Shown piece by piece: positions 12,492-24,024 of a DNA stretch of 64,000 nt. The notes under the pieces are model-generated. The model was not told the origin of the DNA, searched no databases, and saw only the letters and a program-made list of their open reading frames with translations. The stretch comes from Diospyros lotus (Eukaryota; Streptophyta; Magnoliopsida; Ericales; Ebenaceae): contig NC_068340.1 in the NCBI RefSeq assembly GCF_014633365.1, positions 37,286,328 to 37,350,327 of the forward strand, read 5' to 3'. How positions within the stretch are numbered: the stretch's first letter is position 1; each line of letters opens with the position of its first letter. Both the position numbers and the translations under genes were made by a program.

Positions 12492-13368
12492 CAACGTTCT
12501 AAAATACGGCCAGGGCGGCTGTCTAGGGGCCGCAATTAAACCCTAATCAGCACCCTAGACGTCAGGCCGATTAATCTGGCCCGATCAGTGCCTAGGCAGC
12601 CCAGGTGACGCCTAGCTGCCTGGGTCAGGCGCGGCCTGGGCCGCCTACCTACCTGGGTCCCTGGCTGCCGCGATTTCATGCCAATCGGCATCCTAGGTGC
12701 TGGGCCCTCCGCAGCTCAATCTTGATGCTTTCTCTCTTTGGATTTCATCATTGTTCCTGAAGGTGCGAAATCTGGCATTCGTGAGAGCTGTGTGGAGATG
12801 GTGGACGGAAGTCCAGCAAGTGTTCTCGCCTTTAAAGCTCAAGAACACATCATAATTGTCGCTGCTCCGAGAAGTGGAGGAGGAGGAGGCAGGCTCTTTG
12901 CCTCTTGTAGTAGTAGTCATTGAACAAAGGAAGCAGAGAAGAATGGATTTGTTGGAGAAATTTAGGGGAGAAATTTCTAAAGTAGATGAAAGCATGGAGC
13001 TCATTTGGAAGATGAGAGAAATTTGTTTTGGGGGGGGGGGGGGGGGGGGGGGGGAGAGACCAAAGTAAAGCAAAGCATTGGTCAAAAAACACATGTTGAA
13101 TGGACAACTGCTAGGAACTTGAGAGAAATTTGTGAGAAAAAAAGTCAAGAAAAATACGACAACATGGTCAAATTATTGTTAATACAATAATTTAATCTGT
13201 CTATCTGTCTTACTATTAGATGAAAGCACAAAATAATGCAAGGAAGTAACCAATGTTACAAAATAATGCAAGTTTATGTGCTGAAAATAGTAGTTTTTTT
13301 TAGGCCCTACCTAAGCGCTAGGCCTCAATCTGGTGCTTGACTAGTGCCTAGCGTGTTTTAGAACACTG
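12492..13368. mobile_element. Non-autonomous hAT-like element carrying an NLR TIR fragment
   Basis: The left end reads CAACGTTCTAAAATACG and the right end, reverse-complemented, reads CAGTGTTCTAAAACACG: terminal inverted repeats with a few mismatches. The flanks are AAGAAGAA (12484-12491) and AAGAAGAG (13369-13376), an 8-bp target duplication with one mismatch, as expected for hAT. Both subterminal regions are rich in GCCTAGGC-type words, like the autonomous-size hAT element at 28220-32172, which shares the terminus CAGTGTTCTAAAA. The interior encodes no transposase but holds part of a resistance gene (minus strand) and a long G run at about 13028-13054. This is a Pack-type gene-capture structure. 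Confidence 0.75.
12693..12920 (-). pseudogene. TIR-domain fragment of a TIR-NBS-LRR resistance gene
   Basis: An ATG at 12920 (minus) opens 75 codons. After a Ser/Thr-rich start, DNYDVFLSFKGENT is the classic first motif of plant TIR domains (YDVFLSFRGEDTR), and HLHTALTNARFRTFRNNDEI matches the next conserved block (HLYxAL...I.tF.Dd.el). Near the end the match continues in another frame (KIELRRA, in place of SELxxAI), so there is a frameshift, and then homology stops inside the hAT-like element. TIR domains of NLRs are NADases acting in immune signalling; this piece lacks the catalytic Glu region and the NBS and LRR parts, so it is not functional. Confidence 0.8.
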
Positions 13369-13376
13369 AAGAAGAG

Positions 13377-15035
13377 TCACCTCTTGCTTTATTGTAAAAA
13401 TCACAATGTGTTCACCTAGACTTACAATTAATGTGAAATTATTTCTCTGACAACTCATTTTGGATTCTTTGCGTGTGTAGGTCACAGCCATATACTTGCT
13501 AAAACAAACAATATTTTGAGTCACAATCATAAAATTATATAAATCCAAGGCACGTGTTATTACTGGAAGAACATTGAAGATAACTAAGAGCTCTAGGAAA
13601 AGAAGGCATGTCAAGCATCTATCGAAGAATATAGAACCAATCAATCAAAGGGAGCTGTTCGACTAATTAAGGACAATGCTAAATCATGTTTGCATGCATG
13701 TTTATCTATGCTTCTCGTTATACTTAGAATAACACTCAACCTGAAACAATAGATGATGCTATTATATCTTGGAAACTTTAGCTAGAGATCACCATAAAAA
13801 TGGTGTCATTCCAGTGAGTTATTTTACCTTATAGTTTTTTTTTTTAATAAATAGTGACAACTTCAATTAAATAAGGAACATACCACAATCCACACAAAAG
13901 TACAACAGCAAAAAGGAAAACCCTCCTTTTTCAATTCAATATTCTCTGAGTCTAAAGTGAAATTTTGGTTAAATTTTCTATTTTTGTAATGATATCCTAA
14001 GTAGTCCTCTAAAATTTTGACATAAAATTACACATTACTAGCATGCCACAACTCTATGGACCATGCATTTGCGATTCATCTACCTTGGGAGAACCATCTA
14101 TAGTTCTAATCATTACTTTTTTTTTTTTAAGATAATGAACAACAACAAAAGCAATAATATATGTTCACGTTCATGGTATTATTTGATCAGTCCTACGTTA
14201 TTAGTGAAGTTATTCTAAACCTTTTTATCTCCAAGTCAACAATCTTATTTTTGAAAATTGTTGTGTCCAGTATTATATAGAGTTTTTGTATGTATTTTTT
14301 TAGAATAAATTACATTCAGCATTTTTAAGATCAGGCCAAAAGACAGATTTTTTTGACATTCCAAGAAATAACAACGATCTCTTCTAACTTTACAACTCTA
14401 CCTACACCTTCTCCATCTTTGTTAAGATTGTTTAATACGATGAAAATGCTCGCACATTTTCTTTTTATCTCCTTTTATCTTCCTTTGTCTAGCAAAGTAA
14501 GCAAAATCCAACAGTTTGTTGATTTCTTTATCTGTCTCCCTGGTTCGGTAATAGCTAAATCGTCGTCCAACAGGAGAACAGAGAGATGTAGATTCTGACT
14601 AATTCATTGTATAAGTAGAAGAAAGGGAGGAAAGAGAGAATGTTATACTATTTTTACTACATTATAACTTTTAACATCTGTAAAGTAACGGTAAATAAAA
14701 AAGTGTAGTTAAAAGTTTTTTAAGTTAGGAAAAGTCTCTTATCGCTTTTCAAATGTCAAAGATGTATCTTTTTTTTTTTTTTTTCAAAACTAAAAGATGT
14801 TTAATATAATTTACCCAATTTTTTATCGATCTTACTTCAAGTTAAACTTCACATTTCCTCCTCTCTTTGTACAAAGCTCAAAAGCACCCATCTTCCTATC
14901 TAAAATCTGATCTCCAGTTTCAGGGCATAAAAGAACACGAGAGAAGGCAAAAAATGCTTATCGTGGATCACTAAGAAAGCATGTATTATGTAAATGAAAA
15001 ACCAAGAGAATCTGGATTGGGTTATAAAAATTCAC
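13377..15035. other. Intergenic / 3' side of the MADS-box locus
   Basis: AT-rich, with poly-T tracts at about 13840, 14110 and 14769-14786. On the minus strand this is downstream of the last clear SOC1-like exon. A possible acceptor near 14971 would begin the next exon directly with TGA. No convincing C-terminal MADS exon was recognised. Confidence 0.5.
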
Positions 15036-15761
15036 CTTCTCCGATAACCGTGCATTGTCTTCCAACAGCAGTCTCTCCTAAATTTGAAGGGTCAGAAAAA
15101 CACATATTAGCATTACAAGTATGTGAAAGATTGTTTGCAAATTAACAATCCCCACAGTAACATGGAGTACCTTCTCTTTCAATTGATCAATTTGCTCCTT
15201 GAATACCTGCTCCTGAAAAATATATTTCCATCCAATGCAAGTTTGCTTGGTCAATCCCAGTTGAATTCTTCTTCTTATATATATATTGACTCAACTGCTA
15301 TATATGTACGTACCTTCCTCATTCTAATGTTTCTTAAGCTTCGCTCGAGCTGGTTGGCTGTTTCTTGCAGTTCCTGAACAGAGCACGAAACCAGACCTTG
15401 CCCCAAAAGCTTCCTGCACGTCCCAGGGAAAGAACCCTAGCGCCACATAAAATCGTAGAGAAAATATGAAAAGAAAAGTAACATCTAAGATATAAACCGT
15501 TGAGAAGCTTCGAGAAGCTCTATGCTCTTTGCCATATTTGCTGCTTCAAGCTTCAGTTGCTGCATGTTTATACAACCAGGAGGCTTATTAAGAAATAATA
15601 AAATTCGAGTAAATATATTTTGGTGAAAAAAGAATCAACTTCACATGCTTGGCCACAATTTATCTAGAAATATGACAACCTGCGTGTATTGTTCCATTTC
15701 AAGATTGTTGGTTTGCGCGTCGTTTGCACGCTCACGGTATCTCTCTATTATCCGTTGCATG
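15036..15761 (-). CDS. SOC1/TM3-clade MADS-box gene, exons 2-6 (exon 1 absent)
   Basis: Five exons on the minus strand: 15761-15680 (82 bp), 15559-15498 (62), 15413-15314 (100), 15212-15171 (42) and 15077-15036 (42). All are bounded by AG and GT, have compatible phases and contain no stops. The 62/100/42/42 pattern is the usual one for MIKC-type MADS genes. Exon 2 (MQRIIERYRERAND) is the I region. Exon 3 (QLKLEAANMAKSIELLEAS) and exon 4 (KLLGQGLVSCSVQELQE) are the K-box, which drives dimer and tetramer formation. Exons 5 and 6 (EQVFKEQIDQLKEK, ERLLLEDNARLSEK) are its end; LSEK is typical of SOC1-like proteins. Family members are transcription factors, often flowering-time regulators. The DNA-binding MADS exon was searched for by eye on the minus strand to the right and not found, and the final exon is unclear. 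It may be an intact gene with a giant first intron, or a headless relic. Confidence 0.82.
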
Positions 15762-17294
15762 CTGAAACATCCGAAATCAGAAACTTATATCATCAATCTG
15801 ACTCTAACTGTTCCAAAGACATAATGCACCACATACATGATATTGCTTTTATTGGCATTCAACTAATGTTAAGCAACATGTGTGGTTCATCATCTATGGT
15901 CTAATATATTACAAGGCTAAGTAACAATCGTTGATAAAGAAGAATATTAAGATTTTTTTTGCGAAAAACACTTTTACAATTTGACCTACATAATGGGCTT
16001 TACAATTCAAACACTATTAGGCCATCAATCTGTCGAGAAGGTGTGAGTTACATATAGATTTCACATAACTGAGAAAACACAAAGAGGTCTTCTGTAAAGA
16101 ACGAACATTATTAAGGTGTTTACAGTAAACAGTTATCTCATGCATAAGTGTGAAGACGGAAAGCGAAACCTCACTGATTGTCACAAATCTGTTCAAAATG
16201 TTAATGAATTACAAGAAATTGCAAATAGATGGTGGATATTAAGAAATATATTTCTTTATTAAACAACAAGCTGTCACATCATCTGTCACCTCACTAAGTT
16301 TATGAACTCACTAGGTTTCTCAAGTATTTATAGTTATCCTTACACGAATTTGTCATACATTAAACACACCATACTTGTTACAAAACACTACTCTTAAGTA
16401 AATGTCCTAACACTCACGTTTATCTAAGTATTCTCTTCTTTTTCTGGGAAAGAAAGACCAAAGGAATTTATTAATAAAGGCAAAGACTTAAAAGCACAGC
16501 CAAACAAGTGACATAACCTAAACTATAACATGAACCTAAGCAGATTCCAATATAACTCTTCACATCACATTCCTCTTCCATGTAATTTTCTTTCTTTTTT
16601 GCTAAGAAAATACATTTAAGGCAAAAGCCCACAAACAGAGAGAGAAAGCAACAAACTTAGCTGGTCAAGCACAAAAAGGGCCTAAAACAACAACAAACCA
16701 AAAGGTCACTGTCGACACGTAGACCATTCCCAAGCCAACCAAAGCGAAAAAACCAATAAGACTACTACCATAAGATATAGTCAAAACAAAGAAAAGCCAA
16801 CAAAAGCTTGAAACAAACAAGCAAAACTAGAAGACAACAACATATAGAGCTGGAGATTGTCTTCATCTCTATCTTCTTTTCCGCCATCTTGAATCCCCGG
16901 ACCCCATGGTCTTATTGCCAGAATAAGATTGTCATTGTGAAAGGCAACAAGGCCACACCATTTGAAGCAAAGGCAAAAGCTTGGAAATAACTGGGAGTTG
17001 AGATTTTGACGTGCCATTATTTGAGAATATGAATCAGATTGAGATGAAGGTGACCACAGCATTATCATGAGAATATTGGGAAAGAAGTATGGGAGGAAGC
17101 TAGAAATAGATATGAACTTAATTGAATGAGCTTGTCCTTTTTTTCCACCACACCATTAATATATGGGCCAACTGTGAGGACGATGAAAAAGGGCATGGTT
17201 TGGTTTTAGGGGGTCGTGGTAAAGGAGCAGTTGCCATTTGATTTGTGAGGGATGATTTGTGAGTAAGATATTGGAGAATAATAGCAAGGGTTGT
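15762..17294. other. Presumed intron 1 of the MADS-box gene or intergenic; no exon seen
   Basis: No MADS-domain coding sequence is visible on the minus strand. The stretches at 16440-16520 and 16580-16700 are similar to each other (poly-T, a gap-rich TTTNCTNNGAAA word, then A-rich text) and look like reversed 3' tails of non-LTR retroelements. The open frame at 16781-17068 (minus) has no recognisable family. Confidence 0.4.
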
Positions 17295-17299
17295 AATAG

Positions 17300-17587
17300 T
17301 GTTAGCAGATATGGCAGCCTAGTTATGGTAAGGATACGGCACCCTAGTTATGGGAAGTCTTGAAGAAGAGATCATGCCTCTTTGGAAGTTTCTATAACCA
17401 GAATAGGATACTTTCTAATCTGGTCTTAGAAAAGTTTCCTAATGTTTGTGTATATTGTTTCCCTTTGTAAATATGTAGCTTTCCTTTCCTTGTATCTTCT
17501 TTGTTTCCTTTCTTGTATTCATTCTTCCTCCATAAAAGAGACCCGCGTACATCATTTGATAATGAAGCAAAGAAGTATTTTTTTACA
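17300..17587 (+). repeat. 5' LTR of copia A, followed by primer-binding site
   Basis: This 288-bp LTR matches 24025-24320. Directly after it, TGGTATCAGAGCC at 17588-17600 is the initiator-Met tRNA-type primer-binding site. Confidence 0.93.
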
Positions 17588-17777
17588 TGGTATCAGAGCC
17601 ACTCCTTGCATCCTAACCCTAACCGTGCCTTCATCGCAGATCTACACCGCCCTTAGTCCAGATGACACTGCTTCTCTTCAAATTTGTCTCTTAGAGCACC
17701 GCCTCTACCCTTCTCGCCTCTATTTTTCTTTGGCTATACCCCTTAAGCCTTCATTTCCATCTAGCCAATCACTCACC

Positions 17778-18900
17778 ATGTTAGAAGTTTCAGAAGTCAC
17801 ACCCAGTATGACGACTGGAGAGTCATCACCGGTGGACCAAATTGCTAATGCAAGTACCGGTGCTAGAGTTGGAGAACTACCCAGGGTGCATCTTTCCAAT
17901 CGTTTGGATGGTAGGAACTATCTACAATGGGCACAACTAGTGAGGACTGTACTCAAAGGTCAAGGGAAGCTTGGACACCTCACTTCTCCTCCACCAAAGA
18001 CTGCTGATCCATCATTTCCAGCTTGGTATGTGGAGGACTCCCTTATCATGTCATGGCTATGGAATGCCATGCAACCCGAGGTTAGTAAAAACTATATGTT
18101 TCTAGGTTTTGGTAAAGAAATTTGGGACACCGTAAAGCAAACTTACTCTAAGGTTCAAGATGCCTCAGTAATCTTTGACCTTAAGACAAAGATTAACAAT
18201 ACTCGCCAAGCCTTTTTAACTGTGACCGAGTATTTTAATAAGATGAATGGGCTTTGGTTAGAACTCGACCAATACCTAGAAATTAATGGCGTGCAGCACT
18301 GATGCTGCCACTCTTAACCAGATTTTTGAGATGGATTGAGTTGTTGAGTTCCTAGCAGGTCGTAATAATGAATTTGATCAAGCAAGGGTTCAGATCATTG
18401 GCAGGGAAAAGCTGGCTTCCTTGAATGAAGTATTTTCTATTGTAAGAAGTGAGGAAAATAGGAGAAGGGTTATGCTCAATGAGATAGGGACAGAAGGGTC
18501 AGCCATGGTTTCAAATAAAAAGGAAGGAACACGATTTAGGGTAGGCAAATCAGAAAATAAACCAACTAACCGTGAAGGGCTATAGTGCGCTTTTTGTAAG
18601 AAACCTAAACATACTCGAGAAGTATGTTTCAAACTACATGGGAAAGAGCCTGTCCTAAGCAAGGTGGGAGGCTTTAGAAGAATGGCACAAAAGAATCAGG
18701 CTTATGTTTCCACCAAAGAGCATGAGGAGGACATAGCTGGTAAGACATAATCTTCTTCTACTTCTGATCTTACTTAGCTTAATGCTGAGGAAATCAACAA
18801 ACGGAAGGCTTTCCTCAAGACTATCCATGATGGAAACAGTGCATTTGCCCAACAAGGTAATTGTTTAAATTCTGCCTCTTTTACTGCCCTTAAAATTGAT
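17778..18900 (+). pseudogene. Copia A gag
   Basis: The likely start ATG is at 17778. The open part to 18302 contains LSNRLDGRNYLQWAQLVRTVL, the usual copia gag N-terminal block, and the helical region around IWDTVKQTYSKVQD. A frame change and stops follow, but gag text continues (FLAGRNNEFDQARVQIIG). A CCHC zinc knuckle CAFCKKPKHTREVC is at 18586-18627, with all four metal ligands present. The linker then leads into the protease motif WILDSGA just before the solo LTR at 18936. Confidence 0.85.
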
Positions 18901-18935
18901 AAAAATGATATTTGGATACTTGATTCAGGTGCCAT

Positions 18936-20650
18936 TGTAATACCATAAAATTTTTATGGGCTCAAGTGAAATTTTTATAGACTTAGGTGTAATTTTTATT
19001 GGGCAGAAGTGTAAATTTTCAAAGTTATTGGGGTAAAAGTATAATTTTGCAAAGTCATGAGGACTAAGTATAATTTTTGGGAACCCGAGGACTTGAAAGC
19101 AAAGGGTCAAAGTGTTAAAGAATGAAAGAAGAAGGGACAAATGGAAAAAATTGTAGTGTGAACACTACAAAGCTAGTAGCCGCATTGTGGCCACTGGCCA
19201 TTGGTGTCAAATCGTCGATCATAGAGGGTAGGCCATCATGACCTAAAGGATGGAGTTCAGGGCTATGGGGTGACCTAATTGGCTGGAGGGACAACCAAAA
19301 ATGACTATAAATAGCTGTGTTGGTGGCCGAGGGTTCCATCAATTTTTTTCTAAGAAATCCAAGTGTTGGAGAAGAAATTTGAGGGTTTTGATAGAGGGCT
19401 TTCAATCTCCAAAGGGTGGGGAGAATTTCTAGAGAGTTTGAGGGATTTTGGAAGTGATTTGAAGGTGTTATGAAGCTTGGCCCAAAAATCGCGTCTCGCC
19501 GAAACTGAGGAATAAATGGCCAAATCGAGGGCGTTCAGCTAGTTGTTTCGAGCCAAAAGTTGTTTCATCGTGTTCAGAAGGTTGAATAGGGCAGGAAAGA
19601 GGAAGAAATCGAGAGTAATCAAGGCAAACCAGGTCATCGGCGACGAAGAAGACAATCGAAGAAGGTGCGTGAAGCTCATGCGCAGGGCGTGTGAAGGTAA
19701 GGAAAATTAAGAAAAAAATAGTAAAAAAAGAAAAAAAAATGATTTTTTTTTAGAAAAATCGGTAAATTTAGTTTTATTAATTTTTCAAAAAGTTTGGGTA
19801 GGAAATTATCAGGGCACGAATTTCAAAGCTAGACACGCATTTCGAGAATGATCAAAAACTAAATCAAGGTGAGTGATTTTTCCAAAAAAAATTATGTGAT
19901 ATGAATTACCTAGATAAATACGAGTTTCATAAAGAATATGCAAATTCAACATGGTTTACATGCATCTTGCTATCCATATGCTTATTTACTTATATTGCAC
20001 CGAATAATTTAAATACGACATTTGGCATGAAAATCACTGACATACTGAACGAGGTATGCATGGCGGGTTGGGAAGTTCCCCTGGTAGCGTAGCCGCACTT
20101 CCCCAAGTGAGTTTTGCTGAAAAATCACAGGAGTCTCCTGTGCTGGGGATGGATTTTCCCTAAAGTGAGAATTGCTAGGATGATTGTCTAGGGTTCCATG
20201 CTAGGCCTAGAATACTAGTGATAGCTACACTAAGGTGTCGGTTTATTCATGTCCATGCATCATTCATTTACGAAACTTATTTTAATCCTCAGTTAGAAGA
20301 TTATCTTCTAATTTGGACTTTTGTCACTAGAATATTCCACGTTTCAAGTGAATCGAGCGGTAAGAAAGGTAAAGGAGTGGTCAAAGCGTAATTTAATTTC
20401 AATTCACCTATCGAAAATTGTAATTTATTGGCTGTACGAGAACAGTAGTGTACGTTTGTATTTGTATGGAATTACGATAATCCTTCAAGTTTCGATTCTA
20501 GCTTCCACAAGTGTTTTGAGTTACCATTCCTTAGCTTATCATATGGAATGCTGAATGTACAAGGAATTTTATATTGAGGAATTTGTGATGAAAAAAAAGA
20601 AAGAGAAATCTCGAGAATAACGACACGTCGGGGAAGGACGGGTCGTTAGA
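18936..20650 (+). repeat. Solo LTR (Ty3/gypsy-like) inside the copia A protease
   Basis: The copia protease motif DSGA-TNHM is split here. The insert begins TGTAATACC and ends CGTTAGA, with flanks GCCAT (18931-18935) and GCCAC (20651-20655), a 5-bp target duplication with one change. It has no coding domains, a TATA-like CTATAAATAG at about 19303 and a length of 1715 bp, so it is a solo LTR left by recombination. Its body resembles the LTR-like segments at about 35.5-37.5 kb and 56.8-57.05/62.6-63.5 kb. Short open frames inside have no meaning. Confidence 0.8.
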
Positions 20651-20655
20651 GCCAC

Positions 20656-21606
20656 TAACCATATGACCCTTGATCAATTTGTTTTTGACACCTATGAGCC
20701 TATTATCACTTCCAAACAGATTACTATCGCCAATGGAACTTCAGTTTCCATTAAAGGTCAAGGTACAGTCATTCTTAGTCCCAATATTAGTCTCAAAAAT
20801 CTGCTGCATGTTCCAAACCTATCCACCAACCTTGTGTTTATTCATTGGCTTACTTATGACTTGAATTGCCTTGCCATTTTTTCCCTTAATATGTGAATTT
20901 CAGGCCTTGAAGACGGGCAAGATGATTGGTGCTGGTACGGAACAACACGGGTTGTATTTTTTGGTGCACAAGGGAGGCTGCTCTACTGGAAATCAACTGT
21001 CCAAGGTTACTAGCTCTTCTCAATTCACCTTTAATCCTATTGTTCAAATTTGGCTACAACACTATAGGCTTGGTCACCCTCCATTTCTTCTTTTAAAATC
21101 AATGTTTCCTTCTTTGTTTAAGTCTCTAGATCCTAGTGCTTTTCAATGTGATATGTGATTTCTAAACAACATCATGTGTCTTATCCTACTAGTAATAAAA
21201 AAGTCTTCCAAGCCTTTTTTTTTGGTTCATTCGGATATTTGGGGATCTTCTAAAATACCAAATTGTTCTGGGGCTCGCTGGTTCATTTTTTTTATCGATG
21301 ATTGTACTCATATGACATGGATTTTCTTATTAAAAGAAAAAGAGGCTATTGGAACCATTGTGCCCTATTTTTGTAAGCTAATTTCCACTCAATTTCACTA
21401 TTTTATTCAAAAAATTTGAAATGATAATGCGAAGGATTACTTTAATAATCACTTGCATTAATTTTTCCAACAAAAAGTGATTGTCCATGAGTCTTTTTGT
21501 GTCGACACTCTACAACAAAATGAAGTGGCTAAATGGAAGATGAGACATCTTCTTAATGTTGCTCGGACACTTCTCCATCATCATCATGTGTCTAAGCATT
21601 TTTTTT

Positions 21607-21637
<31 letters not shown>

Positions 21638-22580
21638 GGAAGCCATTCTTACCGTAGCATACTAGATAAACCACGTACCCACCAAAGTCCTCAGTCACCA
21701 ATCCCCATTTCAGTCTATGTCTTCCCATTATCTGGACCTAACTTCGCATTCCCCTCTTCCCTCAAAAGTCTTTGGTTGTGTCTCTTTCATTCATGTTCCC
21801 AAGCAACATAGAGATAAGCTTGATCCTAGGGCACTAAATTGTATTTTCTTGGAATATTCCGCTACTCAAAAGGGGTACAAATGCTATCATCCCCCTATCA
21901 AGAAGTTTTACACTTCTAAAGATGTGACTTTTGTTGAGACTACACCATTCTTTTCTTCACCCAAGGCTGGTCACCAAGGGGAGAATTTAGTTGATGGTGA
22001 CCCTTCTTCTTGCTGTGGGGATGTACTTCATCTCTTAGAAGCATCCCCAATCTCTATCCCATAGAAACAACACTCAACTCCAACCTTACCCAAATCTACT
22101 CTCAGTTTCCATGGCCTCTCAATTCCCTCGGTCTCCTGTTGCTGCTCAAAACTCAATGAAACAGTAGCGCACTAGTCGTTCTCATCAAGAACAACTGCCA
22201 AGAATTTTTAAAGGATTTCCCTATGTATTCAAAAGGAGACAACCTGCTCAAAACTCTCAACAAACATCACCATTTGATCCTAATCAAGGTAAGGAATTTA
22301 TACAGTCTTTTGTTCTAGAACCTTTTGACCCAATCTGTGATGATTTAGACCTTCCTATTGCAGTTAGAAAGGGGGTCAGAAGTTGTACCTAGTATCCTTT
22401 GGTTAATTTTTTGTCCTATCATTGGTTGTCACCAAGTCACAAAGGTTTCCTAGCATCATTGGATTCAATTATCATTCCTAAATTAGAAGATGAGGCTTTA
22501 AAAGATCAGAACTGGAAGCAAGCTATGTTGAAAGAGATGAGAGCACTAAAGAAAAATCAGACATGGGAGATTGCTTCTTG
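20656..22580 (+). pseudogene. Copia A protease end, GAG-pre-integrase and integrase
   Basis: TNHMTLDQFVFDTYEP resumes the protease. GAG-pre-integrase text (LQHYRLGHPPF) is near 21055-21085. The integrase core shows HSDIWG (first Asp), a second Asp in NDNAKD (21422-21440) and the third block as QQNEVAKWK, where the usual catalytic Glu of the GVAERK motif is replaced by Lys. The C-terminal FGCVSFIHVPKQHRDKLDPRA block follows at about 21774-21833. A T17-G22 homopolymer run at about 21600-21640 interrupts the frame. Several stops are present. Confidence 0.85.
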
Positions 22581-22593
22581 ACCAAATGGAGTC

Positions 22594-23616
22594 ATGTCAG
22601 TAGGCTATAAGTGCGTTTTCAATGTGAAATATAAGGCTAATGGGACATTAGAAAGATATAAAGCTAAGTTAGTGGCCAAAGGATACACTCAATCTTATGG
22701 CATAGATTATTTTGAGACATTTGCCCCTGTGGCAAAGATGGCAACAGTGATAATTCTTATTTCATTGGCTGCTTATTTTGGATGAAAATTGCAGCAATTT
22801 GATGTAAAAAATGCATTCTTACATGGAGACCTAGAAAAAGAAGTTTTTATGGATTTGCCCCCAAGATTTCAAGAAGGAGATGCTAGGAAAGTATGCAAAC
22901 TCAAGAAAGCTCTTTATAGGCTCAAGCAATCCCCAAGGGCCAGGTTTGGCAGATTCTCTAAGGCCATGAAAACTATGGGATACAATCGAAGTAAGGGTGA
23001 TCACAATCTCTTCATAAAACACTCAAGGGAAGGTAAGGTTACTGCTTTGCTAGTCTATGCGGATGACATAATTGTCACAGGTGATGATGAGGAAGAACAG
23101 AAGGTGCTAAAAGGGAATTTAGCCCAAGAATTTGAAATTAAAGATCTTGGTGTCCTCAAGTACTTCTTAGGAATTGAGGTGACCTATTCTAGGGATGGTA
23201 TTTTTCTATCTCAAAGAAAATACATCTTGGATTTGTTGGCCGAAACGAGGCTGATCGGGGGAAAAACGTATAGCATTCCAGTAGAACCTAATTGCAAATT
23301 GTGGCAAAATCTTGGCAGTCAACCAATTGATAAGGGGAGATATCAATGGTTGGTTGTCCATTTGATAAATCTCTCTCATACCAGGCTAGATATTACATTT
23401 GTTGTTAGTCTTGTAAGCCAATTTATGCACAACCCAACTGAAGAACATATGCAGGTCGTAAGGAAAATCCTTGACTACCTAAAAGCTACCCCTGGTAAAG
23501 GAAAGGAATATTGTTCAGAAAAGCAAATGAATTGGATGTTAGAGGCTTTACTGACGCTGATTATGCTGAATCTCTTACTGATAGAAGATCAACCACAGGG
23601 TATTATGTTTTCCTAG
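22594..23616 (+). pseudogene. Copia A reverse transcriptase
   Basis: The RT_copia domain is seen in two open pieces separated by a single stop near 22786. Motifs are [13 protein letters not shown], the FDVKNAFLHGDL block and the catalytic LLVYADDII box at about 23048-23074, all intact. QPID-KGRYQWLVVHLINL replaces the usual YRxLVGxLxYL tail, so later parts are altered. The frame shifts before the RNase H. Confidence 0.9.
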
Positions 23617-24005
23617 GTGGAAACCTAGTGCCTTGGAGGAGCAAGAAGCAGAGTGTTGTGGTTAAATCAAGTGCAGAAACAAAATTTAGGGCAATGGCTC
23701 TTGGTATATGTGAACTCATTTGGCTAAGGATCATTCTAAAGGACTTGAAGATCGAGACTCAAGGTGCACTTAGGCTGTTTTGTGATAACAAATCAGCCAA
23801 AAGTATAGCACACAATCCTGTCCAACGTGAAAAAATGAAGCAAATTGAAATTGATCGTCACTTCATAAAAGAAAAAATAGGTGCAGGCCTCATTGAAATC
23901 CCTCATGTTTCATCAAAGGAATAGGTGGTTGATATTTTCACAAAGGATCTAGCAGTCAAAAGGTTTGAAGATCTAGCATGCAAGTTAAGAATGGCAAATA
24001 TCAAT
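23511..24005 (+). pseudogene. Copia A RNase H
   Basis: DVRGFTDADYAESLTDRRST opens the domain with the D-x-DW-like catalytic block (DADYA instead of DADWA). KKQSVVVKSSAET (usual Ala-Glu: SSAEAE) and LFCDNKSAKSIAHNP follow. The tail VVDIFTKDL is just after a stop near 23922. The polypurine tract GAGGGGGAG at about 24016-24024 sits directly before the 3' LTR. Confidence 0.9.
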
Positions 24006-24024
24006 TCTCCAGCTTGAGGGGGAG

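Noticed and set aside
16781..17068. Minus-strand 95-codon frame considered as a MADS exon 1
   Set aside because: No MADS-domain residues (no RRIEN or KRRxGLLKKA text); not a MADS exon.
17442..17777. Upstream part of the first copia A open frame
   Set aside because: It starts inside the 5' LTR and crosses the primer-binding site; the true gag start is the ATG at 17778.
19901..20554. Open frames inside the solo LTR
   Set aside because: LTR sequence; no domain and no splice context.
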